Shown here one piece after another: positions 26,309 through 38,580 of a stretch of DNA of 64,000 bases. Source of the DNA: Dicaeum eximium (Eukaryota > Chordata > Aves > Passeriformes > Dicaeidae). The stretch is taken from positions 2,994,740-3,058,739 of the forward strand of contig VWZP01001440.1 of assembly GCA_013396995.1 (NCBI GenBank), read 5' to 3'. Under the pieces are notes generated by a model. The model searched no databases. It was given only the letters and a program-made list of their open reading frames with translations, and was not told the DNA's origin. The position numbers were made by a program, and so were the translations under genes. Numbering within the stretch: the stretch's first letter is position 1; the number at the start of each line of letters is the position of its first letter.

Positions 26309-29300
26309 CTGTGGTATTTAATTAATGATTTGTGATTCATATGGGACAAAATCAGAAATTTTAGTCATGGGAGGTTAAAGTGCATTCAAATAAAAACCAA
26401 ATAAACTCTGAAGTACAGGGATACAAATTATGTCTGGAGAGCTTTCAGAAAGAATTGAGGAAAGCAGTAGTTGAAGAGAACTCTGTCCATTTTGTTTGCT
26501 TTCAATACTAAGGAGATCAGACAAAAAAGCAGGCCAGGCTGACATGTGGTGTAGGGGATTCAGCTGAGCATCTGGCCATTCATACTAAAACTCTGACAAA
26601 TGTCCCTGCTCAAACTGCATCAATGTGAACTAAAATCTGAATCACACCTCACTCACCACTGTTTATTATGCAAAAATGGAACAAATATTTGGGGTTTTCT
26701 TAAATATGGTCAATTCAACTGAGAGGAAAAACTTGTCTTGGCTATAGTGCTATTCTGGGATATAATTTTTTTGCTAGATCTTGATACATTAGTGTGAATA
26801 TAAAATTCCAGCACATGACTGGCACTGTAAAAGATAATTGAAACCAACCTCCAAATAGAAATGTACTGGTGCCATCTCCTCAAAATTCTTATCATTTTAC
26901 TTTTTATAAAGAATGCTTCAATCTCAAGTAGATTGTACTTCGAGTGTGTCACTCTGAGTTTGCCCTAATTATGTCTCCTTTAGGGGGAAAATCAAAATCA
27001 CAAACAAGTCATCTGAAAATTTCAAAAACATTGCTTTCAGGATTTCATACCATCACAACTGGATTCTGTATCAACAGGTCAAGATGCTCATATATATACT
27101 AATTTGTCCAATATCCCTTAGCTGGAATATCAAGAAAGTTGTGAAGATTCCTATCTTTTAATTACAGGCATGAAGTAAGTGGATAGAGTCTAAAGGAGAA
27201 CAGTGAAAAGTTTAAAATGGTGTAAAAAACATTTTCTCCAGGGAGTGCTTTTAGAGCTTTTTTTTCTGTAGATAAGAGACAACAGAGGAAGCTACTATAC
27301 CTTATCCTTAAATGTCTAAGAAGTTGTTATAGAGAAAAAGAGAATAAGCCAGCTCTACTGCATATTTTTTAATTGCGGGTCTTTTTCTGTAACATCCCCT
27401 GTGTTTAGCATGGTCCTATCTGTTCTGTCATTCAGCAAACATCAAAGTGATGACCAGTCCTTCATATGTTTTCAGGACAGTGCCATTGGCATGGAGCTCT
27501 TCATTGCAGATAGTGATACTAATAAAGCTGGGTTTCACTATATCATTTAGATTAGTTATATCAAAGCTGTGTAGGGCAAAACATCCATATTTATGCTGTA
27601 TTTAACTTTCTATTAATAATAAATTCATGTGAAATACTTTTGTTATCAATATTGATCACTCTTCCAATTGAAAGCCAAGATGTCAAGCTTTCCTTTCCTC
27701 AGTTATATTTAATAGCCCTGTTGATGAGTGAGAGACTAATGAAGGCTAGCAGATGGTCTATTAAATATTGCTGTAGGGTTTGAAGCACTTGCCAAAACAG
27801 ATACACAAAAGGATTTGACAGCCCTGTAGCTGAAAACCTTTAATTACAGCTACTTCACTCCTAGGGGTTTCTGTGAGGCCAAGACAACAGCACAGCTTTA
27901 GGATAGGGCAGCATGGTGAGCAAAGGCTCTGCAGAGCAGACACTGGGTGCTGGTAAAACTATTTGCTGAACATTAATAAGCTGGGCTTGGTGCAGGAAGC
28001 TTAGAAAGACGAGCCTGGACAGAGAGAGGGAAATAAGTGATGATGCTTTCCCTGCCTCTGAGAACAGTTTGCCCTTTTCCTAAAATACCACCTCTTGAAG
28101 ACTGTCATCGCCTGCTGAGCAGGTAGATGGGGAGAAAGCCTGCAGCCAAAGTGGGCCTTTAATTATGCCTGAGTTATATCTGGGACTTCACCTTAAAATC
28201 ATGTGAACTTCAGTTCCATTTACTACTATTAGGATCAGCAGTCTGCAAGTAAGGGGGCTAAAAATTGCTGAGGTTGCAAAACTCTGTCTTTGAAGGAGTG
28301 GAAAAATTTATTCAGGACAAAAGAATACATACAGAAATCTAAAGTTCTAAAAACTTTTCTGATTTGTTGTTCCAAGTTTGAGGTTAAAGAAGGAGCTTTC
28401 AGCAACTTTCAATGATTTTCCCCTAGCTCTACCTGCAACAATTGCCCCCTGGTTTTCTGGCACAAATTCACATCACTTCCAAAATTAAAAGGCATAATTA
28501 GCAGTTGCATTCTGATTTGCCTGAATTGATTTCTTGGCAATTGCTTAGAAATTGAATCCATTCCTTCAGAAAGAATAGGTGTTTTCACTGCCCTTACTGT
28601 CTCTGGCAGATCTATCTGTAACTAAAGGTATTGATCCTTCCTGAGTGCCAGGAGGAGCTAGGGAAGTTGTTCATATATAATTCCAAATATCTGATCAGTA
28701 CTTGTTTTACACAGTATTTTCTAGACAAGAGAATATGTAGGTACGTGCACAGACCTCTATGTAGAGAGGTTTTGAGACTCTCTGACAATGGAAGAAAGGT
28801 TTCTCCTCACTACCATGCCCTTTGCTACACCCAACAGCAGAGACCATCCCTGCATTCAAGAATAAATAATTTCATTAAGAAAATGGGGGGGAGATAACAA
28901 AACAGAAAAATAAACAGGAAGTGAGTTTTCCTAAACTAACATACAAAGCAGTTTGGGCCAACAGAATAATAACAAATTTTGCCAGTCCCTACAGAGCCGA
29001 TGCTCACAGATTTCATGCTCCAGTGTGATGAGAAAATCTTTGCATCTTTAAAAATTCAGAAATGATATGAACAATTGAAAGGTAAGTATGGAAAAATGCA
29101 CAGGGGAGAACCCCTTTTTTCACCACAACCAGCTGAGTCAGTCCCTTTTCCACATTTGCCCTGTCTGTTGGCAGACTGTGAATTATCTCATGCAAAATCA
29201 GTTGTTTCTCATTATTCCAGACAATGCTGAAGACTGACATTTTTACTGGCTGAGGCAAGGATCTGCCTTTTTGGCTCCATCCAAACTTCAGCCAGAAGTG

Positions 29301-32300
29301 AGTAGACACCAAGCACCAGTCTGGAGGAGAGGCTGTACTGGCCTGGCCCCAGCTGCTGAACAAAGGAAAAGAAATTAGCTGGAATTTACAGTAATCTTGA
29401 TCCAGCAACTTGTGAAGGAACTGGAAAGGTTCAGGTTGGATTCAGTCAGCCTCAAGAGACAAACTACCTCCTTAATGGACCGTGGAGTGCAACTGCAGCA
29501 CAACATCCCAGAAAGAGGCACAGTCAGGATAGCAGTAACACAGGCTGCCAAATTTGAGGGTAATTGGAAGAGAATTGCTAATTACAAGGGCTGTGAAATC
29601 AGACAACTCTTTCATCCCTGGATGCAGTTAAACCTGATAAGCAATGGCTAGATGGTGGGGATGTTTTGAAGCTAAATATATTTTAATGTGATATGCATCT
29701 TCTTTGATGTATATCTTTTCCGTAAATGCTCATCTGTTTAATTATTATTTACTTTGTACAGAGCTTTGGGATTTACTAAGATGAAAGAGGTTATTGTTTG
29801 TTGATTATCTTGTGAGTGACAATGCCAGGGCTGACTCTTAAACTAGTCTATCACTTTTAACATAGAACCTCAAGCTATTCCAATACAGACAATATTCTTG
29901 CAAAAATCAACTTTGATGAAAATGCATATACACAAAGGATATTCCATAATTAGAGAAGGTAGAAAGCATTGAATGTGCCAGTAAAGTCAATTAAGCTCTA
30001 ATTACTATTGGATTCAGATCTGCCATTGCATGATAAATTGCTCAAGTAAAAGTATCTTCTCTGCACAGAGGTGCTAAATTCACCCCTGCTGTTGTTACAG
30101 ATGTTTTTTCAACTACCCCTCTGATTATATTTGAGATAAAAAAATGCAGAAACTTTCTCCTGTTTTAGGCAGCAGTGTGAAAAACTCATTAGCTGATACA
30201 ATCTTTATAGATAGTTTTCTTTGTGCAGTTACATGACAATCCCTCACTTTCCACATTTCTGGGCTGTGCTAATGACTTCACACCCTCTTTTTCTCAGGAG
30301 GCAGAAGATCTTTCTGCAATGAGCAGTTGACATATGGTTAGTGTCTAACCCTTTGCTATCATTCAGGTGATGGAGAGCTTTGGAAAACTCTTGACTTCAC
30401 CTCAATCTCAATGTGCTCCATCAGGAATTCTGCAGATGACAGTGATTCAGCTTTTTAAACATTTCCAAGTAGTTCATCACTCACTGCCACTTTTCTCCTT
30501 ACCTTTCAGTGTTAACAAGTTTCCATATGCTGTTTCCATATGCCATGTGGCTTTTACAAAATCTCAGGCAGTAATTTCTCCAAAAGCTCTCATACCTTTG
30601 TGGTGGTTTTGTTTAGCAGAATATTCATGCAACCATGACAACAAAATGAAAGGCATCTATTCCATGGGCTTCAATACATTTTGGAATGGCCTCACAAAGT
30701 TTAGTTTCAAAAATTTTAGGAGCAATTTTAAGATGGGAATAGACCAGAGTGATCTCTTGGAATAATTTCTGCTTGGGTCACTGACTTGTCCTTCATCTAG
30801 TCTCCCTTCATACTAAAACTATAAAATATATTTTTAAATAGAATGAAAAGCTTGAACTGATGTTAGTGCAAATATCTTGTTCTTCCATCTTTTTTGGGTC
30901 TCAGCTGCTCTAATCATGTCCCTGACAGTACTTGCTGTCAACGTACTGAACCTCCTTTAGATTTGTCAGTCTGATCAGTATGTGTCTCACAGCCCCAGAA
31001 CAAAACCCAGACGGTGGCTCCATAGTGCAGATGCACAGGATAAGGTGCTTAAATCTGTTCAGAGGGGGAATAAAAGTCATGTCCAACTAGTTTCTTGAAA
31101 CTAGTACATCAATCCCTGCTCCTCCAGCCTGGTTTTCCTTTGCCACATCTGAATATAGTAAGAAAAGAAACACCTTTTCTCTGTTCTCTTGAAGTCTTTC
31201 TTTCATTTCTTGCTGTGTGCCTTTTGAAAGGAGACTGAGAAGCTTTTTGTAACTGATTACAGAGGTACCAAAACTTACACGTTTCTCTTCACCTTTGGCT
31301 GAGAGAAAACATCTTCTTTTCTCCTAAGCACTTCCTATTGCAGTTCACAATGCTCCTGCCCCTCCAGTGCCTGCTGTCGCTGCTCAGTGGTGTGGTGAGG
31401 GCTGTAGAAAGTGTTGTTCAGGAATCCCACACAAATAACATTTATTACTGCTCACCTTAGATGTCATGGAAACACAAATCTTACAGCACTGCACTAAAGT
31501 GAGCAATCTGAGCCCAGTCACAGCAGCAGAAGCACCTCATTTATTAGTTATTTAGATAATTATCACCACAGTGCAGTAGAAATGAAAACTCCATGGGATG
31601 AGTGATTTAACTTCAGTGCAAGCCCATTAGTCACGAAGGAACACTCTGCTCACATTACACCCCACAGACATCACCAGGACTAATCCTCTGGAGCTTGTGA
31701 GAGCACAGAACAGGAACAAACAAGGGGTTTTCTTCACCACTTCACCATATTTGATTCTGCAAGTTGAAGAGATTGAAGATTCTTCACTGTGAAGTACAGG
31801 TGCTGAAAGTACCATCCCTGACAGCTCCACTTGGTACCAGATGCAAAAACTGTATTGAAGACAGGAGGTTAAGGTGTGCTCTCTCTAATATTCACTATTT
31901 CTTCTCTAACTAGTAAAACTTGAAGCCTAGTGCTTCCAGATAAAGTTTTTTTTCATTATTTTACCATTTGAAGCACTAGGAAAAGGGAAATTTTGTGATC
32001 AATATCTGACTGGAAATTATTTAAATGGGACTACTGATGTTTGTAATTCAGTTTACTATGTGGGGGTTTTTACTATGACTACTAATTCTTCTGCCTGGAG
32101 GGCATTCTCAGAGATTCTTAGGTGTTTGTCCTTCATACCTTGCTTTCAGTCACATTTAAATAATTAAGTACATAAATTACATAAACTAAATCTCTTCCTC
32201 TGTGTTATCACAGGCAATCAAAGGAAATATCAGTGTTTATTTTGCCATAGTAATATGAGTGCAACTGCTTCCTCCTGTATGTGTTTACTACATACACTAT

Positions 32301-32913
32301 TCTGAGTCCAATTTAAAAGAAATTGTGAGCAAATAATGGCAGGACATACAGATTGGCCAAAACCATTTATAGCCAAAGCATGAAATACTTTCAGCTTTCA
32401 GGCTCTTGAAAGGTTGAGGAGAGGGATGAAAAGCTTACAGTAATTTTTTTGGGGGAGAAGATGGTTTCATGAAAAAGCAGGAAAACAATTGTACCTGAGA
32501 TGAGGAAAAATGGAATTTGAAATCCAACAAAAATGCCTAAAGCAAGAGCTCCAAGCAATCAACAGTTTATGGAGCACTTCCCACGGTCACAGTTAAATGT
32601 ATTCTTAACTCAAATGCTTTACTTATTATAAACAATTTAAATTACTCATAAATTGAAACTGTTTATGAAGTGCTTGCTGCACTTTTAGTTTTAAGAGTAT
32701 TTATAACATTTAACAAGCACTGTAGGTTCCCACATTCTATGTGTGTCTGTATCTGCTAAAGCTGTCACTAAATTTCCAAAAGCCACTAGAACAGGGATAG
32801 AAACACAAACACATATAAACTTCAAAACCTTGTTAGCATGAAATATATTGCAAGTCTTACATGGGGAGAAAACTCACTCATAAACCAGCCAATGCTTAAA
32901 ACCTTCTTAATAG
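26309..32913. other. AT-rich non-coding DNA, no gene seen
   Basis: The largest open frames are 131 codons on the minus strand (29013-29408) and 132 codons on the plus strand (30367-30765). Neither shows a domain or motif I recognise, and each is within what AT-rich non-coding DNA can give. No RNA gene or mobile element was recognised. Confidence 0.5.
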
Positions 32914-33062
32914 AAAAATAAATAATAACAATAACAGTAGCATTAGCAATACTAATAGTAATAGTAATAGTAATAGTAATAGTAATAGTAATAGTAATAG
33001 TAATAGTAATAGTAATAGTAATAGTAATACTAATACTAATAATAACAATAATAATAATACAT
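32914..33062. repeat. Microsatellite of TAATAG units with degenerate AAT-rich flanks
   Basis: About 13 nearly perfect TAATAG units fill 32953-33030. They are flanked by variant AATAAC, ATTAGCAATACTAA, ACTAAT and AATAAT words on both sides. The unit can also be seen as alternating TAA and TAG, which gives stop codons in one plus-strand frame throughout. The variants at the edges suggest growth from an older AAT-type repeat. Confidence 0.95.
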
Positions 33063-33311
33063 TATTCCTTTCTGAAAATTATTACCTTATCTATAAACTC
33101 TAGTAAAAAACACTTTAAAGTATTCCCAAAAGGCATTCGGAAGTCTCCAAACCAAAAGATTGATGGTTTCCAGCTTCTTTGTAAAAAACTGGTGTTGACA
33201 AAGCTGAAACTTGGTAAACTGTGGCTTAAAAGTAACAATTGTCAATGTCTGTGTATTGCCACTGTAAAAAATAAAAATAATTTTAATGTTTTAAAGAATT
33301 CCATTTATTTG
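33063..33311. other. Non-coding spacer between two microsatellites
   Basis: No gene or element is seen. The sequence is AT-rich. Confidence 0.5.
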
Positions 33312-33351
33312 CCTTCCTTCCTTCCTTCCTTCCTTCCTTCCTTCCTTCCTT
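33312..33351. repeat. CTTC tetranucleotide microsatellite
   Basis: Ten near-perfect CTTC units in a pure pyrimidine tract. The serine/leucine/proline run read across it is not a protein. The tract is followed 30 bases later by an A-rich patch (33385-33405). Confidence 0.97.
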
Positions 33352-33894
33352 GCACTAGTGCAGTAAATTATTAAGGTAGTAATAAAAAAAAAATAAAAAA
33401 AAAAATTTAAAATGTGAACTGTACTTTTAAATCTTGTGGTGATATTCAAAGGAAGACAGGAATTTCAGCAAAGTTTTAATTAAATTACAAGAGATGCACA
33501 GTGCAGCTCCAGACCCCTGTCCTGTAACCTGTATCTGTTGCTCAGCTGTTGGGAAACACATACATTAAATTTGCCTCTGAAATGAACACAACTATTTTTA
33601 TCCTCATAATTTCTGTGTCAATAGAACAAGACTAGAGCAAGTCTTCATGTAAATTAGTCCTTAATCCCTCCAGGGATATTCTATGCCAAGGTTATTAGGG
33701 TTTATTACCTGAACAGAACAAAGCAAGTAAACAAAGCCAAACTGGAAGTGTAAGAGGTTTCCTTCCTTGTTCTTATTCAAAATTGTTTCAGAATTGTAGA
33801 AGGCATGAATTTATTAAGAACTGTAAAGAAAGATGTGGCCTGTCACCTTATTTTGCCTGATATTTGTGCCATTTTTATCTTTGATGGCTGCTTC
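33352..33894. other. AT-rich non-coding DNA
   Basis: No gene recognised. It begins with A-rich low-complexity DNA and continues as ordinary AT-rich sequence. Confidence 0.5.
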
Positions 33895-34215
33895 TCACAC
33901 CGTCCAGGCTTGCGCTACTTGGCTAACTTCCACCTTTTCCCTGTGTGGCTGAACCCCAGCTGAAGGGGTGACAAATGACAGGAGCACCCTTTGGAAAGGC
34001 ACACCCTTCCCTGGGTGACACACTGGCAGGGTGGTCTGAGGGTGGTGGAGAGTGGTGCTGTGCCCATCTGGGAGCCACTCGAGGGCTGACACTGCTGGTC
34101 ACATCCCAGGGGATGAGCCTTTCATCCCAGGGGATGAGTCTTTCTCCAGGCTCTGCAGGGACCCAGACACAGGGACCTGTCCCATACACTCTGCCCAAGT
34201 GCTCCAGCTTCTTTG
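33895..34215. other. GC-raised block with a 21-base tandem duplication
   Basis: This block is clearly richer in G and C than the DNA on either side and contains the unit CATCCCAGGGGATGAG(C/T)CTTT twice in tandem (34102-34122 and 34123-34143). Overlapping frames are open on both strands (82 to 98 codons), which follows from composition. It may be a decayed retroelement or an inserted single-copy fragment; I cannot name a family. Confidence 0.3.
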
Positions 34216-36599
34216 ACATGTGATCTCTAAAAGGAAAACCTGTCTCTGTTGCCTGTGTTATTTTTGGGAAATGGGGTGTATCTAGATTAGTTTACTTTTT
34301 CCTTAAAAGAACTCCTCCACTAAAACCTTTAAAACCTCCACTAAAACCTTTTTTAGATGGTTGTTGGAAGTGAAAACCTGTAGGGCTCAGTCACGAGCCT
34401 ATTCAAATAAAGAGGAGCATCTCTGCTGACTTCCCCAGTGCTGTTACAGCAAAGAGACTGAACTCTGATATCCCTGGTTATATATGCCTGGCTTACCCAC
34501 AGCATGCATTAGAGGCCATCTGAGATACCAAGTCCTTTGTGGTCTGTTTGATTCTCCAAACACTTAATTATCAAGACCAGGGTCAGGTACAAACCCAAAT
34601 AAAATCTCAGAAATATTTTTCATTATTGGAATGACATTTGAGTCAGGAGACAGAGATAGAGAGGGCATAGAAGATCATGATGTCTGAGGTTTCCAATAAA
34701 ATCATTACCATTAAAATGTCAATACTTAGCACCAGTCACTACGAAACTGCATCTGCTCTGGCACATTTCCCCTAGAATCTTATGACAGAAATATATCTGA
34801 ATTGAGGGTTTCTGAACTACTCAATATTGGTTTAATTCTACTGCCATTGAAACAGTTGGTAAGATTTCCATTAATTTCAATAGAACAACATTAGACTCAG
34901 TGTAAAAACTACATCATCTATTGTGTCAATGTGTCATTTTATATCATGCTAATGATAATGGCATGAAAAAAAACTAAAAGCACTTCATTTTGCACTATTA
35001 TGGAACTAAAGGAAGAAAGTACTGTGAGCTGAAGAGATATATGACTTTTTACCAGGGTTCAGCTAACCTTTGATCACTTTTAAAAATTAAAGTGATTTTA
35101 GGGCTGAAAAATGCTCATAATAAAAGACTTAAAGAGCTCAATCTGTTCATCAAAAAAGATCAATAGTTACTTAATTGCAATATAGCAGTGCCTTCACAGA
35201 GAGAAAATGCCATGTAGTAAAGGACTCTATCACAGAAAACCACAAGAGCCATTGGCTTCACATTGCACCAGGTAAAATCTTCATAGAAATTAAGCTTCTG
35301 GCTCATTGGGTTTTGAGATTTTCTGTTGTTTTTTGAGGATTCTGTTTTGTTTTGTTTTAATGAAATGTTCTGATTAGGTATTAACAGCTCCAGACAAGGA
35401 CTGAAGCTGTTGTCCTAAAATTGGCATGATGATCAAACACAAGTTATCAGTCTCATTAACAGGCTAAATAGGAAAAGAAAGAAAAGAGGAAGAAAAAGAT
35501 TAGTTTTACTATGAAGAACACTAGAAACACTTAAAACTTCTATTTTCCAGAATTTTTTCCCAATTACCCCACATTTCCAAGCAAGTAAACAGAGGAAGTT
35601 CGAGGGTGAGGTCCGAAAAAGAAAAGAGAGAAGAACAAACTCCCAGTTTAAATCAGTTCACCAGCTGAGGATCAAGGCAACAATCTGCAGGAATTGAGCA
35701 AAGGTTGGGGGTCGGTTGTTTTGTTTTCTTTATTTCAGAAACATGGCCCAGATTACATACACAGATCAAGTGGGACTTTAAAATTCAGATGATTGTTTAC
35801 ATTGTAGAAAAATGGTGGTTTGTTTTTTGTTTGGTATTATTCTTTATTTTCTCCCATTCTGGTGGGGGTTACTATATTGTGACTTTACATTATTAGTAGA
35901 ATTAAAAGTAACCTAAAACATTAATTTGGATATTCACTCTCTTACCTCACTAGCTGTTACGTGATTTTTTTTAATATGATTTTTAAAAAAATACATGCTT
36001 TTATTTGTTATTCTCCTGCTTTAGTAATACTGCCAGCTGTACTTTCCACTTCACATGAATTCAGGTCTATTCCAATTTTCCACTTCCCTGCCTTTAATCC
36101 CAGTGTTACAAACGGAATCCCATGCTACACTAATATCTCTTACTCAATGGCACAGAAGAGATCAATATTTTAAAATGCCATATGTTTTATAGATCAACTG
36201 TCTTGTGCATAGGAATCCAATGGCATCTGAACCATTACACAATATTTGTAAGTTACAAAAGTCAAGGACTGTGACATCTGTCTTTGCACACACTATCAGT
36301 TCCTAAAATGCTTGTACTCATCTGTGAAATGTTTAGTATTTTTATAAAACTTAACTAAGTTACCCAAATGCTTGATCTCTTCTCACCATTAGCCATCCTC
36401 TGTGGCTTACAGGCACGGTAGAAACTTTAATAATGTGAACATTTTGTCCTTCACACAGACTCAAATTCCCTGGAAGCTTTTCAGAAGGTTTCACACATCC
36501 ATCAAAGGCTGACTGGAGCTCTTGTTCCAGCAGAGGTGAAGTCAGTGGCTGAAAGGCACACCTCTGGCTTCTGTTTGGCCAGTGAGGTTAATTTTGCCA
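34216..36599. other. AT-rich non-coding DNA, no gene seen
   Basis: Short partial repeats of CTCCACTAAAACCTTT occur at about 34314-34350. GTTTT-type low complexity lies near 35320-35360. No gene, RNA or mobile element was recognised. Confidence 0.5.
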
Positions 36600-37450
36600 A
36601 CACTTCAGTCTGATTCACCGGGGGGTACAGACACAGACGTGAGGAACATATCCTCAGTCCTGCAGGGATCTCTGTGGGCAGCAGCAGTGGGAGCTGCTGC
36701 CTTTGTGGGGCAGGAACCTGAGCCCCAGATGAGAGGCCATGAACTGCTGACCCTTTGCACAACCAAGGGCACAGAAGCCTTGGGCACAGCTGGGACGACA
36801 CTCAGAGACGTGGCAGGAGTGAAAGAGCCCCAGACTTTCCTGTCTCAGACTGTGAGGGGATAAAGGAACCCACAGGTTCCTTTGCTTGGGGTCTCTCCTT
36901 GGAGGCACCAGCTTGAGCTGTTATTTTGTTATTTAGTTATTGCACCAAGATTAGATTCTTTTAAGGATCTGGACATCTGAGGTTCTGCTATGGGAAACCT
37001 TGTGTGGAGCAAAGGACACCTGGTGTGACTGTGTGAGTGTGGGGTGTGTAGCTGCAAAGGGGCCTCAGGTGGCGTGAGTGTCACTGCTAACAGCCAGAGC
37101 AGCTTCTGGATGTCCCAACAGGGACTGCCCTAACACAGGACCAGTCAAAGGATGAACCTCTGAAGCATGAACCAGTCAAAGGATGAACCTCTGGAGCAGC
37201 ACAGACCTTGGAGGAAACCACAGGCTGTTTTGCCTTTCAAGATGTGCTAACTATTCCTGTGTTAGTTCTGACTCCCTTCCCTGAGCCAAGCAATAGTTTT
37301 AAAGACACCACCATGTTTTTGTGGAACTATTTGGGTAAGTTTGGGACAGAACATGGATTCGTCTCAGCTTCAAAACTGGAGCTCCAGACCAGACTCCTTG
37401 GGAGTAATATTCTGTTCTGCTCTTTGGGAAGTTTTCCTAGTTTGCTGCTA
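36600..37450 (+). mobile_element. Possible decayed retroviral LTR or other old repeat
   Basis: A GC-raised island in AT-rich surroundings. The part at about 36840-36990, with the words CTCAGACTGTGAGGGGAT, CTTGGAGGCACCAGCTTGAG and TTATTTTGTTATTTAGTTAT, recalls sequence found in bird LTRs, and a 31-base unit is duplicated at 37140-37200. Open frames on both strands (60 to 99 codons) have no recognisable protein similarity. No TG...CA termini or target duplication could be fixed, so both the class and the limits are uncertain. Confidence 0.3.
37140..37200. repeat. 31-base tandem duplication
   Basis: The unit beginning ACCAGTCAAAGGATGAACCT occurs at 37140 and again at 37171 with about one base change in the matched part (CTGAAGCA versus CTGGAGCA). 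Confidence 0.9.
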
Positions 37451-37928
37451 AATCAGCCCCCACCCCACCTCCCTCCTCAGAAGTGCAGCTCCTAAATTGC
37501 TTCAGAGTTAACAATCCCATGAGTTCCAGAGACTGAAGCCCACCATGCTGATGGTCCCAAAGCACCATCTCTGTTCCCTTTCCTGGAAAATCATGGTGTT
37601 AGGTCTCTACTCGAAAAAGCAAACCTTTTAAAAAACCCTCTTTTTCACCAACTGCAATGACCTTTGCCTGTTTATGTCTACTCCACACATGCTGCACTGG
37701 TGATTCTGACAAGCCTGAGATGAAGGGAGAAAATCTTCCTTGCTTAAGAGAATTTCTTGGCTTTTCCCTTCACTATCATACAACTATGTCAGTATGTGTG
37801 AATTGCCTTTGAAAAAGCCCAGAACAAAACATTATTCAATAGACTTTTCCCAGTGCAGAGAGGATTAGGCAGCAAGCATATGATGTGTTAGACATGCTGC
37901 TTAACACAGCAATGACATCTGGAGTGAG
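37451..37928. other. Non-coding DNA before the purine array
   Basis: No gene or element recognised in this stretch. Confidence 0.5.
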
Positions 37929-38580
37929 GAAGGGAAGGGAAGGGAAGGGAAGGGAANAGAGAAGAGAAGAGAAGAGAAGAGAAGAGAAGAGAAGAGAAGA
38001 GAAGAGAAGAGAAGAGAAGAGAAGAGAAGAGAAGAGAAGAGAAGAGAAGAGAAGAGAAGAGAAGAGAAGAGAAGAGAAGAGAAGAGAAGAGAAGAGAAGA
38101 GAAGAGAAGAGAAGAGAAGAGAAGAGAAGAGAAGAGAAGAGAAGAGAAGAGAAGAGAAGAGAAGAGAAGAGAAGAGAAGAGAAGAGAAGAGAAGAGAAGA
38201 GAAGAGAAGAGAAGAGAAGAGAAGAGAAGAGAAGAGAAGAGAAGAGAAGAGAAGAGAAGAGAAGAGAAGAGAAGAGAAGAGAAGAGAAGAGAAGAGAAGA
38301 GAAGAGAAGAGAAGAGAAGAGAAGAGAAGAGAAGAGAAGAGAAGAGAAGAGAAGAGAAGAGAAGAGAAGAGAAGAGAAGAGAAGAGAAGAGAAGAGAAGA
38401 GAAGAGAAGAGAAGAGAAGAGAAGAGAAGAGAAGAGAAGAGAAGAGAAGAGAAGAGAAGAGAAGAGAAGAGAAGAGAAGAGAAGAGAAGAGAAGAGAAGA
38501 GAAGAGAAGAGAAGAGAAGAGAAGAGAAGAGAAGAGAAGAGAAGAGAAGAGAAGAGAAGAGAAGAGAAGAAGAGGAGAAG
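37929..38580. repeat. Pentanucleotide purine array, GGGAA then GAAGA units
   Basis: A short block of about five to six AAGGG units (37929-37956) meets an ambiguous base at 37957 and then passes into GAAGA units that run without a visible interruption to about 38570, roughly 122 copies, ending in a degenerate AGAGGAGAAGAAGAG. Because a five-base unit gives a 15-base codon cycle without stops, both strands stay open for about 235 codons (REEKR or LLFSS repeats). These are not genes. A long pure homopurine mirror repeat like this can form triplex (H-) DNA. Confidence 0.97.

Noticed and set aside
29420..29445. GGTTCAGGTTGGATT word resembling CR1
   Set aside because: It is too short and its flanks do not match CR1.
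30367..30765. 132-codon plus-strand frame
   Set aside because: No motif or similarity that I recognise; consistent with chance.
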